Shown in pieces: positions 1-8,236 of a stretch of 64,000 bases of DNA. The notes under the pieces are model-generated. The model saw only the letters and a program-made list of their open reading frames with translations. It searched no databases and had not been told where the DNA came from. Both the position numbers and the translations under genes were made by a program. The first letter of the stretch is position 1, and each line of letters starts with the position of its first letter. Source of the DNA: RGIG4608 sp045643885 (lineage in GTDB: Bacteria; Bacillota; Clostridia; Oscillospirales; CAG-272); the NCBI GenBank assembly GCA_045643885.1, contig JAZRFY010000026.1, positions 1 to 64,000 on the forward strand. Reading direction: 5' to 3'.

Positions 1-32
1 TTGTCCTTGACAGGATCGAAAACGGCGATAGT

Positions 33-686
33 CTATCCACCGCGCTCTTTTACAAGATGCATGCAGGGAATATCGGTAGCAGAGTCACCAATGTAAACGA
101 TGTTTTCAAAGGGAATTCTTCTTTCACTCTGAGGAACGCTATCGTTAACTCTTTCGTCGTGTTCTTCAAGGAATCCCTTGGAGATACGGAAGAGGTACTG
201 TGTCTTATTTGTATAGTTTACAGCCTGAGCGGGCCAGATTGCAACGTCATCTGCATTGTAAAGATAAGAGGAAGCATAGATCTTTTTGAATTCATCAGCA
301 ATTGCGCTACCCTCAATGATCTCACGAAGACCGGAGGAGATTACGTAATGCTCAACCTCAATGCCCTTGCTTTCAGCATACTGATTGATTCTTGAGAACC
401 AAGTCTTAACACCGTCATAGAGCTTAACCTCAGCACCACTCTGAATAAAGTATTCACGCTTCAAGGATTTTCCCTTAAACTGAGAATATTTGATAAGCTC
501 ATACATCCACGCAAGGTTCATCTCCATGCGATTGTGCTTTGCAAGCTCATCGGATTCGTGCCAGAATTCACCAACGTTTACACCGAAAGAGGGAATGAGG
601 GTAAATGTCTGCATATCATCGGGTGAGAGAGTTTTATCAAAGTCATAGCAAATAGCCATTACGGGCTTTCTTTTAGAATTATTCAA
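33..686 (-). CDS. HAD-family phosphatase, apparently cut short by an in-frame TAG
   Basis: A 217-residue HAD-superfamily hydrolase of the phosphoserine-phosphatase-like type. It shows motif I near residue 15 (YDFDKTLS, with nucleophile and acid Asp), a motif II region (VISSGLRE) and motif IV near residue 200 (YIGDSATDIPCM). The likely start is TTG at 686, preceded by AGGAGGT at 695-701 and a promoter at 730-758. The frame ends in TAG at 33-35 directly after KERGG. Reading on without this stop gives T-I-A-V-F-D-P-V-K-D to the window edge, which is how members of this family continue, and a Tyr codon (TAT or TAC) would restore it. The gene therefore looks like a recent nonsense mutation or a sequence error. 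The substrate is not predictable. Confidence 0.75.
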   Translation of the reverse strand: MNNSKRKPVMAICYDFDKTLSPDDMQTFTLIPSFGVNVGEFWHESDELAKHNRMEMNLAWMYELIKYSQFKGKSLKREYFIQSGAEVKLYDGVKTWFSRINQYAESKGIEVEHYVISSGLREIIEGSAIADEFKKIYASSYLYNADDVAIWPAQAVNYTNKTQYLFRISKGFLEEHDERVNDSVPQSERRIPFENIVYIGDSATDIPCMHLVKERGG

Positions 687-729
687 GGGATTTTACCTCC
701 TAAATACCAAATTTCTTATAGTCCTTTTA

Positions 730-758
730 ATTATACCCTAAAATATCCCATTTTTCAA
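730..758 (-). promoter_or_regulatory. Sigma-A type promoter of the HAD gene
   Basis: Reading leftward, TTGAAA (753-758), a 17-base spacer and TATAAT (730-735) lie upstream of the AGGAGGT and TTG start of the HAD gene. Confidence 0.65.
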
Positions 759-808
759 GTACTTTGTAAAAAAATCTTTATTTTATGGGCTTTTCCATAA
801 AAAAATGT

Positions 809-837
809 TTGCAAAATACGTGAAAATATAGTATAAT
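809..837 (+). promoter_or_regulatory. Sigma-A type promoter of the DHH-DHH-surE operon
   Basis: TTGCAA (809-814), a 17-base spacer and TATAAT (832-837). Transcription should begin around 843-845. An ATG at 841 is thus too early to be used, which places the first start at 868. Confidence 0.7.
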
Positions 838-867
838 AAAATGATAAAGTATGAAAGGAAATCTAAA

Positions 868-1800
868 ATGTTTAATAAGATTATTGAAGCAATCGAAAAA
901 TACGACAGAATCATTATCCATAGACACACAAATCCCGACGGTGACGCAATTGGTTCACAGGTGGGACTTAAGAATATCCTTAAAGAGAATTACCCCGAAA
1001 AGGAGATATACACAGTTGGTGATCCCTCAAAGCGATACGGCTTTATAGAGGATAGCGCAACCGATACTATCCCCGACGAATATTATAACGGCGCTCTTGC
1101 GTTCGTTCTCGACACAAGCGCAGTTGCCCTCATTTCCAATGACAGATACAAAACTGCTGATATGGTTATCAAGATGGACCATCACATCTTTTGTGAAGAG
1201 TTTGCCGACCTTGAAGTGATTGATACAAGCTTTGAGTCCTGCTGTGGACTTATCGGTATGTTTGCTATGCAGACAGGTCTTAAAATGACTCCCGTTGCAG
1301 CCAAGGCGCTATATACAGGTATGATTACCGACTCAGGCAGATTCAGATACGACTCAACAAGCTCACAAACCTTTAAGGTTGCATCCTACCTTATGGAGCA
1401 AAAATTCAACACAAATGATATTTTTGGAAATCTCTATGCCGATGAATTGCACTTCATTCAGTTGAGAGCAAAATTCGTTCTTAAGATTACCTTGACCGAC
1501 GCTCCCGTTGCCTACATCTACACAACTCTCGACGAGGCAAAGAGCTATAATGCAGATATCTTTACAATTTCTCGCGGCATGGTAAATACTATGGGAGATA
1601 TCAAGGGCATCGACATTTGGGTAAACTTTACTGAAACTGAGAATGGAGTTCTTTGCGAGCTTCGTTCAAGCAAATATAATATCAATCCCATTGCCGTTAA
1701 ATACGGTGGTGGTGGACATGCTAAGGCTAGTGGAGCTACCATCAAGGATCGCGAAACAGCCATGCAAATGCTCACAGATCTTATCGAATTGACAAAATAA
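868..1800 (+). CDS. DHH/DHHA1 phosphoesterase (NrnA-type nanoRNase / pAp phosphatase), copy 1
   Basis: A 310-residue cytoplasmic DHH-DHHA1 phosphoesterase. The family uses a two-metal site to degrade 2-5 nt RNA fragments to mononucleotides and often to dephosphorylate pAp. Visible motifs: HRHTNPDGDAIGS near the N-terminus, LDTS, the DHH signature (KMDHHIF) near residue 105, TDSGRFRY, and the DHHA1 substrate loop GGGGHAKASGA near the C-terminus. The start at 868 is chosen because GAAAGG at 853-858 is its ribosome site and the promoter rules out 841. It is the first gene of an operon with a second DHH gene 14 bases downstream, then surE. Which of the two copies is the nanoRNase cannot be told from sequence. 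Confidence 0.9.
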   Translation: MFNKIIEAIEKYDRIIIHRHTNPDGDAIGSQVGLKNILKENYPEKEIYTVGDPSKRYGFIEDSATDTIPDEYYNGALAFVLDTSAVALISNDRYKTADMVIKMDHHIFCEEFADLEVIDTSFESCCGLIGMFAMQTGLKMTPVAAKALYTGMITDSGRFRYDSTSSQTFKVASYLMEQKFNTNDIFGNLYADELHFIQLRAKFVLKITLTDAPVAYIYTTLDEAKSYNADIFTISRGMVNTMGDIKGIDIWVNFTETENGVLCELRSSKYNINPIAVKYGGGGHAKASGATIKDRETAMQMLTDLIELTK

Positions 1801-1814
1801 GAAAGGAAGCGAAT

Positions 1815-2798
1815 ATGACAAATTTTGAAAGAAAAAAAGTTGTCCTTGACAAAATCAAGGAATATGATAAAATCATTATTTTCCGTCATTTCCGTCCCGA
1901 CGGAGATGCTATCGGATCATCAAAGGGACTTCGCGAAATACTTCGTTTGACATACCCCGAAAAGCAAATCCTCTTGCTCAATGCAGATTATTCCGACTAT
2001 CTTAAGTTCCTTGGTGGAGAGGACGAACCCATCGCTGACGAAGAATATGCAGATGCTTTGGGTATCGTTTTGGATACAGGCACTGAAGATAGAATTTCCA
2101 ATAAAAAATATAGCCTTTGTAAGGAAATCGTAAAGATTGACCATCATATCGTTGATAAACACTACGGTGACTATCATTGGGTTATCGAAGAGAAATCCTC
2201 TACTTGCGAGATGATTGCCGAGTTTTACGATACCTTCAAGGACGAGCTTAAGATGAGCTCCACTGCAGCAACCTATATCTATTGCGGTATGGTAACTGAC
2301 TCAGGCAGATTCCGTTTCCGTGACGTTTCCGGTGATACTCTTCGTTTGGCAGGTCTTATGCTCGATCAGGGCGTAAATACTGACCTCCTTTATGCAAATC
2401 TTTACCTTAAGGAGTTCAATGAATTCAAGTTTGAATCTTATGCACATGAGAAGATGGAAATGACCGAGAACGGTCTTGTTTATCTCTATGTCGATAAGGA
2501 TATGCAAGAAAAGTTTGCTCTTACAAACGAGCAGGCATCAGCATCTGTTAGCTTCATGGATTCCATCCGTGGCTCAATTATCTGGGTTGCCTTCATCGAT
2601 AATGCCGACGGTAGCATTCGTGTGAGACTTCGTTCAAGATTCGTTCCTGTAAATCCTCTTGCTGAGAAATATCGTGGTGGTGGACACGAATGTGCTTGTG
2701 GTGCAACTCTTTATTCTAAAGAAGAGATGGCACAGTTTATTGCTGAAGCTGACGCACTTATTAAGGATTACAAGGAAAATAACGAGGGCTGGTTATGA
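1815..2798 (+). CDS. DHH/DHHA1 phosphoesterase (NrnA-type), copy 2
   Basis: A 327-residue paralogue of the preceding gene, with every motif present: FRHFRPDGDAIGS, LDTGTE, KIDHHIV, TDSGRFRF and a DHHA1 loop RGGGHECACGAT. The ribosome site AGGAAG at 1803-1808 serves the ATG at 1815. The two proteins are alike along their whole length but clearly diverged, so this is an old tandem duplication and not an assembly artefact. Its stop overlaps the surE start (ATGA, 2795-2798), which implies translational coupling. A division of labour is plausible, one copy for short RNA and one for pAp or c-di-nucleotide products, but this is inference. Confidence 0.9.
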   Translation: MTNFERKKVVLDKIKEYDKIIIFRHFRPDGDAIGSSKGLREILRLTYPEKQILLLNADYSDYLKFLGGEDEPIADEEYADALGIVLDTGTEDRISNKKYSLCKEIVKIDHHIVDKHYGDYHWVIEEKSSTCEMIAEFYDTFKDELKMSSTAATYIYCGMVTDSGRFRFRDVSGDTLRLAGLMLDQGVNTDLLYANLYLKEFNEFKFESYAHEKMEMTENGLVYLYVDKDMQEKFALTNEQASASVSFMDSIRGSIIWVAFIDNADGSIRVRLRSRFVPVNPLAEKYRGGGHECACGATLYSKEEMAQFIAEADALIKDYKENNEGWL

Positions 2799-3520
2799 GA
2801 TTTCTTATAGTAAATGACGACGGAATCGAAGCTCTCGGAATAAAGCTTTTGGCTGAATGGGCAAAGCAATACGGAGAGGTTACAGTTGTTGCTCCCAAGG
2901 TTGAGCAGAGTGGCAAGAGCCATGCAATCGATTTCATCAATCCTCTTGAAATCAAAAGAGTTGATTTTATGGAGGGGGTTGAAGCTTGGTCCGTTGCATC
3001 AACCCCTGCAGATTGCGTAAGATTTGCCGTATTTGGCCTTCATAGACAATATGACCTTGTCCTTTCAGGTATTAACAAGGGCGTAAATATGAGCGGAGAT
3101 ATTATTTATTCCGGTACAATGGGCGCAATTTTTGAGGCTGGTAATCAGCATCATAAGGGCATAGCATTTTCCACTACTCCCGAAAATCTTGAAGATGCTT
3201 CAAAATATCTTGATAAAGCATATAGCTTCATCATTGAAAACAATCTTTTTGAATATTCAAGCTTGTATAACGTAAATATTCCCGAAGAAGTAAAGGGAAT
3301 CAAGATTACAAAGCAAGGCGATGGTTATTATTCCGATGCTTTCCATCAGGTTGATGAAACTACATACGTTCAGTACGGTGAGCTTATAGCAGATACTTGT
3401 CCTGAGGATACAACACGCGACACAGTTGCTTTCTCTTTGGGATATATATCAATAACTCCTATGACTAAAGAACGCACCGACCTTGTAGCATTTGAAAAGC
3501 TTACGGATAAACAATTTTAA
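2795..3520 (+). CDS. surE: 5'/3'-nucleotidase SurE
   Basis: A 241-residue SurE. The family is a divalent-metal-dependent survival nucleotidase that removes phosphate from 5'- and 3'-nucleoside monophosphates and can trim short polyphosphate. The N-terminus MRFLIVNDDGIEALGI carries the paired Asp metal ligands of the family (NDDG). Further family features are the SGKSHAI segment, STPADCVR and LSGINKGVNMSGDIIYSGT with its conserved Asn. Length is normal. It is the last gene of a three-gene operon with two NrnA-type enzymes. The order makes metabolic sense: nanoRNase releases NMPs and SurE converts them to nucleosides. A terminator follows at 3534-3564. Confidence 0.95.
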   Translation: MRFLIVNDDGIEALGIKLLAEWAKQYGEVTVVAPKVEQSGKSHAIDFINPLEIKRVDFMEGVEAWSVASTPADCVRFAVFGLHRQYDLVLSGINKGVNMSGDIIYSGTMGAIFEAGNQHHKGIAFSTTPENLEDASKYLDKAYSFIIENNLFEYSSLYNVNIPEEVKGIKITKQGDGYYSDAFHQVDETTYVQYGELIADTCPEDTTRDTVAFSLGYISITPMTKERTDLVAFEKLTDKQF

Positions 3521-3533
3521 TCAAAAACTAATT

Positions 3534-3564
3534 AATAGCAGGGAATTGTCCCTGCTATTTTTGT
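3534..3564 (+). terminator. Rho-independent terminator after surE
   Basis: An 11-bp stem (3534-3544 with 3549-3559) with an ATTG loop, containing AGCAGGGA/TCCCTGCT, followed by a T-rich run. Confidence 0.85.
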
Positions 3565-3570
3565 TTGCAT

Positions 3571-3603
3571 AAAAATATCCCCTCACCCAAAGGTGAGGGG
3601 ATT
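3571..3603 (-). terminator. Rho-independent terminator of the leftward lipoprotein/ABC cluster
   Basis: An 11-bp stem, ATCCCCTCACC (3577-3587) with GGTGAGGGGAT (3592-3602), loop CAAA. Read leftward, it is followed by ATTTTT. It lies just past the stop of the 1029-residue lipoprotein. Confidence 0.85.
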
Positions 3604-3618
3604 GTAATTGAATTTAAA

Positions 3619-6600
3619 TTATTCAGCTACGTAAACTGTGATAGAGTTAACACGAACCTGACCGCCTGTAAGAGAAGCGATTGTATAGCTGTCTACGGGA
3701 TCAGCAAATGTTACTGTTACTACAGAACCGCTAATAGCAACGGATCCGCCGTCTGCTGCTGTAATAGAAGACTTAAGAGCAGAAGCATAAGAAGCAGAGT
3801 TACATGTGAATTCGATCTTCAACATGCCTGTAGCTGCAACGATAAGCTGAGAGCTCTTATAGAAACGAGCGGGATTAGAGTAGTCAGCTACGTTAGATGT
3901 AGAAGCACCCTTGTTGTTTGTAAGAGTGATACCGTTAGCTGCCCAAATCTGTTTAGATGTATCAAATGATGTTCTATTAGATGTAGAAGAGAAGCTAAGT
4001 GTACCAAGAAGCTTCATAGAAGCAGCTGATCCACCACATACTGTGCAAAGACCATCTACGTAGTTATGATTGCCAGTAGCCTTTTCAGAACCAGCTGCGC
4101 CACAAACTACACATGTAGAATCCTTACCGCATGTTGCTGCATTCCAAGAAGAGCAAACGTGAGGAACGTCGATTGTTACTGTAGAAGAGCCCTGAGCAAT
4201 CTGAGCTACTGTGTTATAAATAGTAACTTTACCTTCAACTGTTACAACGTCACCGAGAGTAACCTTAGTTGTTGTTCTGAAAACAAGAACCTTGTTTCCA
4301 TTTTCATCAATGATGTAAGGAGAGCAGTTGTTGTAGGAGCTCCATTCTTCATAGAAGCTATGAACTGTACCTGTGAACTTAACTACTGTACCTTCAGCAG
4401 AAGCAAGAACTTCGGGAATAGACATAAGACCGTCATCAGGAGTTGTGGAACCGCTGTTGCCGCCTTCTTCGCCGCCTTCACCGCCTTCGGGAGGAGTTAC
4501 TTCGCCACCTTCAGAGGGAGGAATTACTTCGCCGCCTTCAGCGATTTCGATTCTACCGGGATACTGAGAACCGGAAGCGATCTGATCTCTGTAGTACTGA
4601 CCTGACAAGCTGAATGTGTTGTATGTACCGTATGTACCAGCAAAGAATGTATCGGACTTACCGGAGATTTCATCGAAAATTTCGATAATACCGTAAGTTG
4701 TGTTGTATGTCCAAGGCAATGTAGGTGTCTCTGTTGTAAGAGAGAAGTGGCATCCTGCATAACCGCTATCCTTAAGATAAGCAGCTGCTGTGATATATGT
4801 CTTTGTTTCGCCATCCATAAAGAAGATGTGATAGCCACCGGTTACTTCTTCAAAGTAGATAGCAACGGAAGCAGTAGCATCTGTTGTTGTTGCAAGGTAA
4901 TTACCGCTTATAGAACCAGCAAAGTAAACCTTACCGCTGGGAAGCTCCATAAAGAAATTGTAGGGCTGACCAGCTACGGGAGCTGTGTAAGCAGGAGTAA
5001 CAACGGGACCGTCGCCGCCTTCGTTACCACCTTCATTACCACCGTTGCCGCCTTCAACTTCACCTGTGTAAACTTCGATCTTTTCGATACGAACCTGAGA
5101 TGTGAGAGTTGTGGACTGGAATACGTTTGTGGGAGCGCTGAATACGATTGTAAGAACATCGTTTTCACGTGTGATTGTTGCACCTGCAACTGTCATACCG
5201 TCCATACCGGACATGTAATTCTTTGTTCCATCGGGACTATAATCGTCAAATGTGATAACGATCTTTGTCATGCCGGGATATTCGATCTTAATTGTAGAAC
5301 CAGCATATGCTCTCTGAGCGTAGGAAGGCTGAACTGTAAGAGCAGAAGTAGAGGAAGCCTTATCGTTTGTGAATGTAATGCCGTTTGCTGCGAAAACGTT
5401 CTGTTCGCCGGAACCTGTTACGAGGTTTGCATTACCCATCAAATCAAGAACAACTGCGCCTGTTGTTTCGCCGCCGCCTTGATTGCCACCGTCATCGGGA
5501 GTGCCTTCGCCCTTAACTACGTTACGGATAACACCACCGGAAGTTGTTTCGTATGTGCCATTGTAGTTTGTGATACCAGCAAATACTGTGATTGTATCAC
5601 CAACTTCAAGCTCTTCACCACCGTTAAGTCTGTAGCAAAGAACGGGCTTATCTGTCATGCCATCAACTACGATGTTAACGGAAACGTTGTTATAAGCGGG
5701 ATCGTATGCGTACTTAATGGATGTGATAACACCTGTAAATTCATAAGGACCTTCAAGAGTCTGACCGGACTCGAGCTTGTAGAGAGCCTCTACAACGTCC
5801 TTAGATGTGTAGTTTTCGGGAACTGTGGGAAGCTCCTGTTCAGGAAGTGTTTCCACCTCACCACCTGCACCGTACAAACGGCAAGGATAGTTTGTAGCAC
5901 CGTTAAGGTAATCAATAGCAGAGCAAGAGATTGACTTGTATGTGCCGGAAGAGCCCATAAAGAACTGCTGGCCTGTTACAGATGTGTAAACAAGTGTGTT
6001 GTGTTCTGTGCTGTATGTGAAGTATTCAGAGGGAACAACTGTATCGAACTTAAGTGTACCCTTTGTTGTATCGCCATCTCTGGGGAATGCTACGATGTAT
6101 GTCTTAACACCGTCTTTATCGAAGTAAAGTCTGTAACCACCTTCAACACCTTCAACTGCTTCGAGATATACGTCAACAGCAGAGAGGATGTCAGTTGTGT
6201 AAGAGAAGTACCAGCTATAGTTATTGTAGTTGTTACCATCGAAGTAAACAACGCAACCTTCGTTACCGTGGAGAAGAGCGAGCTTGTAAGCAACGCCTAC
6301 TTCAGGATTTGTGATCATACCGAAGGAAACTGTAACAACGGCATTAAGCTCGAATGTAGCCTTCTGACCACCATCTGTTGTAATGTTAGCAGTAAGTGTG
6401 TAGTTTGTTGTTTCCTTAACGTCCTTGGAAATTCTAACTACTGCCATACCATCAACGTTTTCAACAGTAACGAATTCGTTATTAGAAGTCCATTCAATGT
6501 TGAAAATTGTCTGACCAACCTTGATCTGAGCAGCAAGCTCTTTGCCGTCAGGGATTGCAGTGTTCTGAGTCTTCTTGTACATATCCTTAAGCTCAGCAAC

Positions 6601-6708
6601 TGCTTCTGCGATATCTGTTTCCTCAACCTTAGGCTGGAAGAGGTTACAGGAAGCAAATGTGCTCAAGATGAGTACCAAAACAATGAAGAGAGAGAGAATT
6701 CTTTTCAT
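3619..6708 (-). CDS. Very large modular surface lipoprotein with duplicated beta and OB-like modules
   Basis: A 1029-residue secreted lipoprotein. The signal peptide ends in a lipobox with Cys21 (STFASC). Order of modules, approximate: Ig-like region 34-130; beta module A1 130-290; OB-like module 1 300-405; Gly-rich linker; beta-sandwich-like module D1 420-560; linker; A2 575-735; Pro/Glu/Gly-rich linker; OB-like module 2 770-855; a Cys-rich knot with repeated CxxCG pairs 857-900; D2 905-1029. A, OB and D each occur twice: D1 has AANGITFTNDKASSTS and D2 AANGITLTNNKGASTS. No catalytic motif was recognised. It lies 80 bases downstream of a thermonuclease-like lipoprotein and ends the importer cluster. 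A role in binding nucleic acid or another polymer at the cell surface is inference. Confidence 0.8.
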   Translation of the reverse strand: MKRILSLFIVLVLILSTFASCNLFQPKVEETDIAEAVAELKDMYKKTQNTAIPDGKELAAQIKVGQTIFNIEWTSNNEFVTVENVDGMAVVRISKDVKETTNYTLTANITTDGGQKATFELNAVVTVSFGMITNPEVGVAYKLALLHGNEGCVVYFDGNNYNNYSWYFSYTTDILSAVDVYLEAVEGVEGGYRLYFDKDGVKTYIVAFPRDGDTTKGTLKFDTVVPSEYFTYSTEHNTLVYTSVTGQQFFMGSSGTYKSISCSAIDYLNGATNYPCRLYGAGGEVETLPEQELPTVPENYTSKDVVEALYKLESGQTLEGPYEFTGVITSIKYAYDPAYNNVSVNIVVDGMTDKPVLCYRLNGGEELEVGDTITVFAGITNYNGTYETTSGGVIRNVVKGEGTPDDGGNQGGGETTGAVVLDLMGNANLVTGSGEQNVFAANGITFTNDKASSTSALTVQPSYAQRAYAGSTIKIEYPGMTKIVITFDDYSPDGTKNYMSGMDGMTVAGATITRENDVLTIVFSAPTNVFQSTTLTSQVRIEKIEVYTGEVEGGNGGNEGGNEGGDGPVVTPAYTAPVAGQPYNFFMELPSGKVYFAGSISGNYLATTTDATASVAIYFEEVTGGYHIFFMDGETKTYITAAAYLKDSGYAGCHFSLTTETPTLPWTYNTTYGIIEIFDEISGKSDTFFAGTYGTYNTFSLSGQYYRDQIASGSQYPGRIEIAEGGEVIPPSEGGEVTPPEGGEGGEEGGNSGSTTPDDGLMSIPEVLASAEGTVVKFTGTVHSFYEEWSSYNNCSPYIIDENGNKVLVFRTTTKVTLGDVVTVEGKVTIYNTVAQIAQGSSTVTIDVPHVCSSWNAATCGKDSTCVVCGAAGSEKATGNHNYVDGLCTVCGGSAASMKLLGTLSFSSTSNRTSFDTSKQIWAANGITLTNNKGASTSNVADYSNPARFYKSSQLIVAATGMLKIEFTCNSASYASALKSSITAADGGSVAISGSVVTVTFADPVDSYTIASLTGGQVRVNSITVYVAE

Positions 6709-6737
6709 AATAGCTCCTTTTAAATTTTTATTTTAGA

Positions 6738-6753
6738 CAGCGCTTAAACGCTG
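6738..6753 (-). other. Small intercistronic hairpin
   Basis: CAGCG and CGCTG separated by six bases, between the nuclease and the large lipoprotein gene. No T-run follows, so it is not an obvious terminator. It may protect or process the transcript. Confidence 0.4.
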
Positions 6754-6788
6754 ATTCTAACTAATAAATGAAATAGAATTGAAATGAA

Positions 6789-8192
6789 TTATTCGTGGAA
6801 TGTTACGTCGTTAATAGAGAATACCTGAATCTGGTAAGTACCAACTGTTTCTCCTTCGGGGAGATAATAGTCGATAGTACCCTTAACGTCGATGGTCTTG
6901 CCAACGAACTGATCCTGAGTGATGAGATTACCATCTGCATCTCTGAGAACGATTGTACGAACCTGAATTTCCACACCGTTTACTGTGCAGTAAAGGGAGA
7001 TAGCGCCCTTGCTGTCACCCTTTTGGGTTGTGTAAGCGCTCTTAACGTAGAGGTTGTTCATGGATACGGAAGCATCCTGTGCAAGGAACATAAAGGGGAA
7101 TTCCTTAACAACGTCTTCACCGTCAACTGTTGTAGTGATTGCAACGAAGCCCTGGTTGGACTGAGGATCGAAATGCAAGGGAGTAACAAGCTGATAGCCG
7201 GGCTCATTTCCTGTGGAGATGAGGCTCATATTCTTTGCATTTTCTGTATCCCAAACATCGTACTTAAGGTCAGTAATCTGGTAGGAGCCGTTGAACTCGC
7301 CAACAACGCCTGCAAATCTGAGCTTGTTACCTACCTGCAAAAGCTCAAGACCGAAACCGTCAAGACCTGATGTGAGGTAGTAAGCAGAGATACCGTAGTA
7401 GATACCGTCTTCTTCGTCATAAGCTTCAATGTAAACTGAACCGCCGCTATCCTTAACGATAACGCCCTCGAATGCAACTCTTGCACCGATATAGTCTTCA
7501 ATGTTTACCTTAAGCTCTTTGATTGTCATAAACTGAGCATCACCGTAGGGGAAGTCAGGGTCTTTTACGTTGGAAGGAGCGTAAACGTTAATTTTTGCTT
7601 CAGCTGCCTGAGCGATAGCCTTTTCGCAGTACTGAGCGTAAACGTATCTACCGGATTTGCTGGAAACAGCAAGACCTTCCTGAAGGATTTCAAGGTTAAG
7701 GTTTCTGTAATCAGCTTCACCTGCGGGTCTGTACCAAACCCAAACAAGGAATCTTTCGCCTGTAGAGTCTACGTTCCAGTTGCTGTCATCACTTTCGATG
7801 ATGATAGAATCAGCGCTCTGAAGCTTGGACTTTGTAAAGTTAGAAGCCTTTTTACCCCAAGGCTCGATCTTACCTGTAGATTCAGGAGTGTTGATGCCAA
7901 GATATCTTGCCTTTACAACACCTTCGATACCGGGTGCTTGGGAAATACCGTTGATATTTCCGCTATTGCTTACGTAGAAGTGAGTAGTGTCGCCGTCGAT
8001 GAACATCTTAACGCTAACTTCCCACTTGAGTGTGTCGCTATCCATATCAAGCTTAAGCTGAGAGGCATAGTCAACCCACTCCTTCTCATCTGTGCCATCA
8101 TCGGGGGTCTTGAACCATTCGCAAGCCCCCAATGTAGCTACAAGTGTGCAGATAAGAAGAAATATTGATATAAATCTAATAAATTTCTTCAT
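6789..8192 (-). CDS. Thermonuclease (SNase)-like lipoprotein with C-terminal OB-like region
   Basis: A 467-residue lipoprotein with lipobox Cys (TLGAC, near residue 24) and a staphylococcal-nuclease-like domain at about residues 50-205. Visible are the metal loop FIDGDT, the ARYLGINTPE strand (Arg equivalent to Arg35 and Glu equivalent to Glu43 of SNase) and GERFLVWVW (Arg equivalent to Arg87). The SNase calcium ligand Asp40 is replaced by Asn in GINTPE. The C-terminal half (IGARVAFEGVIVKDSGG, LRFAGVVGEFNGSYQ) looks like an OB-fold. The family cleaves DNA and RNA to 3'-phosphate products. Anchored outside the membrane, the enzyme would feed nucleic acid fragments to the adjacent importer; that link is inferred from gene order. 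Confidence 0.85.
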   Translation of the reverse strand: MKKFIRFISIFLLICTLVATLGACEWFKTPDDGTDEKEWVDYASQLKLDMDSDTLKWEVSVKMFIDGDTTHFYVSNSGNINGISQAPGIEGVVKARYLGINTPESTGKIEPWGKKASNFTKSKLQSADSIIIESDDSNWNVDSTGERFLVWVWYRPAGEADYRNLNLEILQEGLAVSSKSGRYVYAQYCEKAIAQAAEAKINVYAPSNVKDPDFPYGDAQFMTIKELKVNIEDYIGARVAFEGVIVKDSGGSVYIEAYDEEDGIYYGISAYYLTSGLDGFGLELLQVGNKLRFAGVVGEFNGSYQITDLKYDVWDTENAKNMSLISTGNEPGYQLVTPLHFDPQSNQGFVAITTTVDGEDVVKEFPFMFLAQDASVSMNNLYVKSAYTTQKGDSKGAISLYCTVNGVEIQVRTIVLRDADGNLITQDQFVGKTIDVKGTIDYYLPEGETVGTYQIQVFSINDVTFHE

Positions 8193-8236
8193 ATTATTAA
8201 TTTATAAATCCTATAAAATGTTGTTTTGGAGTTTTA

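Noticed and set aside
33..35. TAG recoded as an amino acid in this organism
   Set aside because: spoIIIAB and lepB end in TAG at the normal length for their families, so TAG works as a stop.
841..867. ATG at 841 as start of the first DHH gene
   Set aside because: It lies at or before the predicted transcription start and lacks a ribosome site; 868 has GAAAGG at the right distance.
4440..5060. CRISPR-like or tandem repeat array
   Set aside because: The repeats are Gly/Glu/Pro linker codons inside the lipoprotein, without spacers of equal length or cas genes.
3565..6723. Long Cys-rich rightward ORFs opposite the giant lipoprotein (for example 4747-5934)
   Set aside because: They have no ribosome sites or promoters, and their Cys/Val/Thr-rich composition comes from the codon bias of the opposite strand, which has a signal peptide and recognisable modules.
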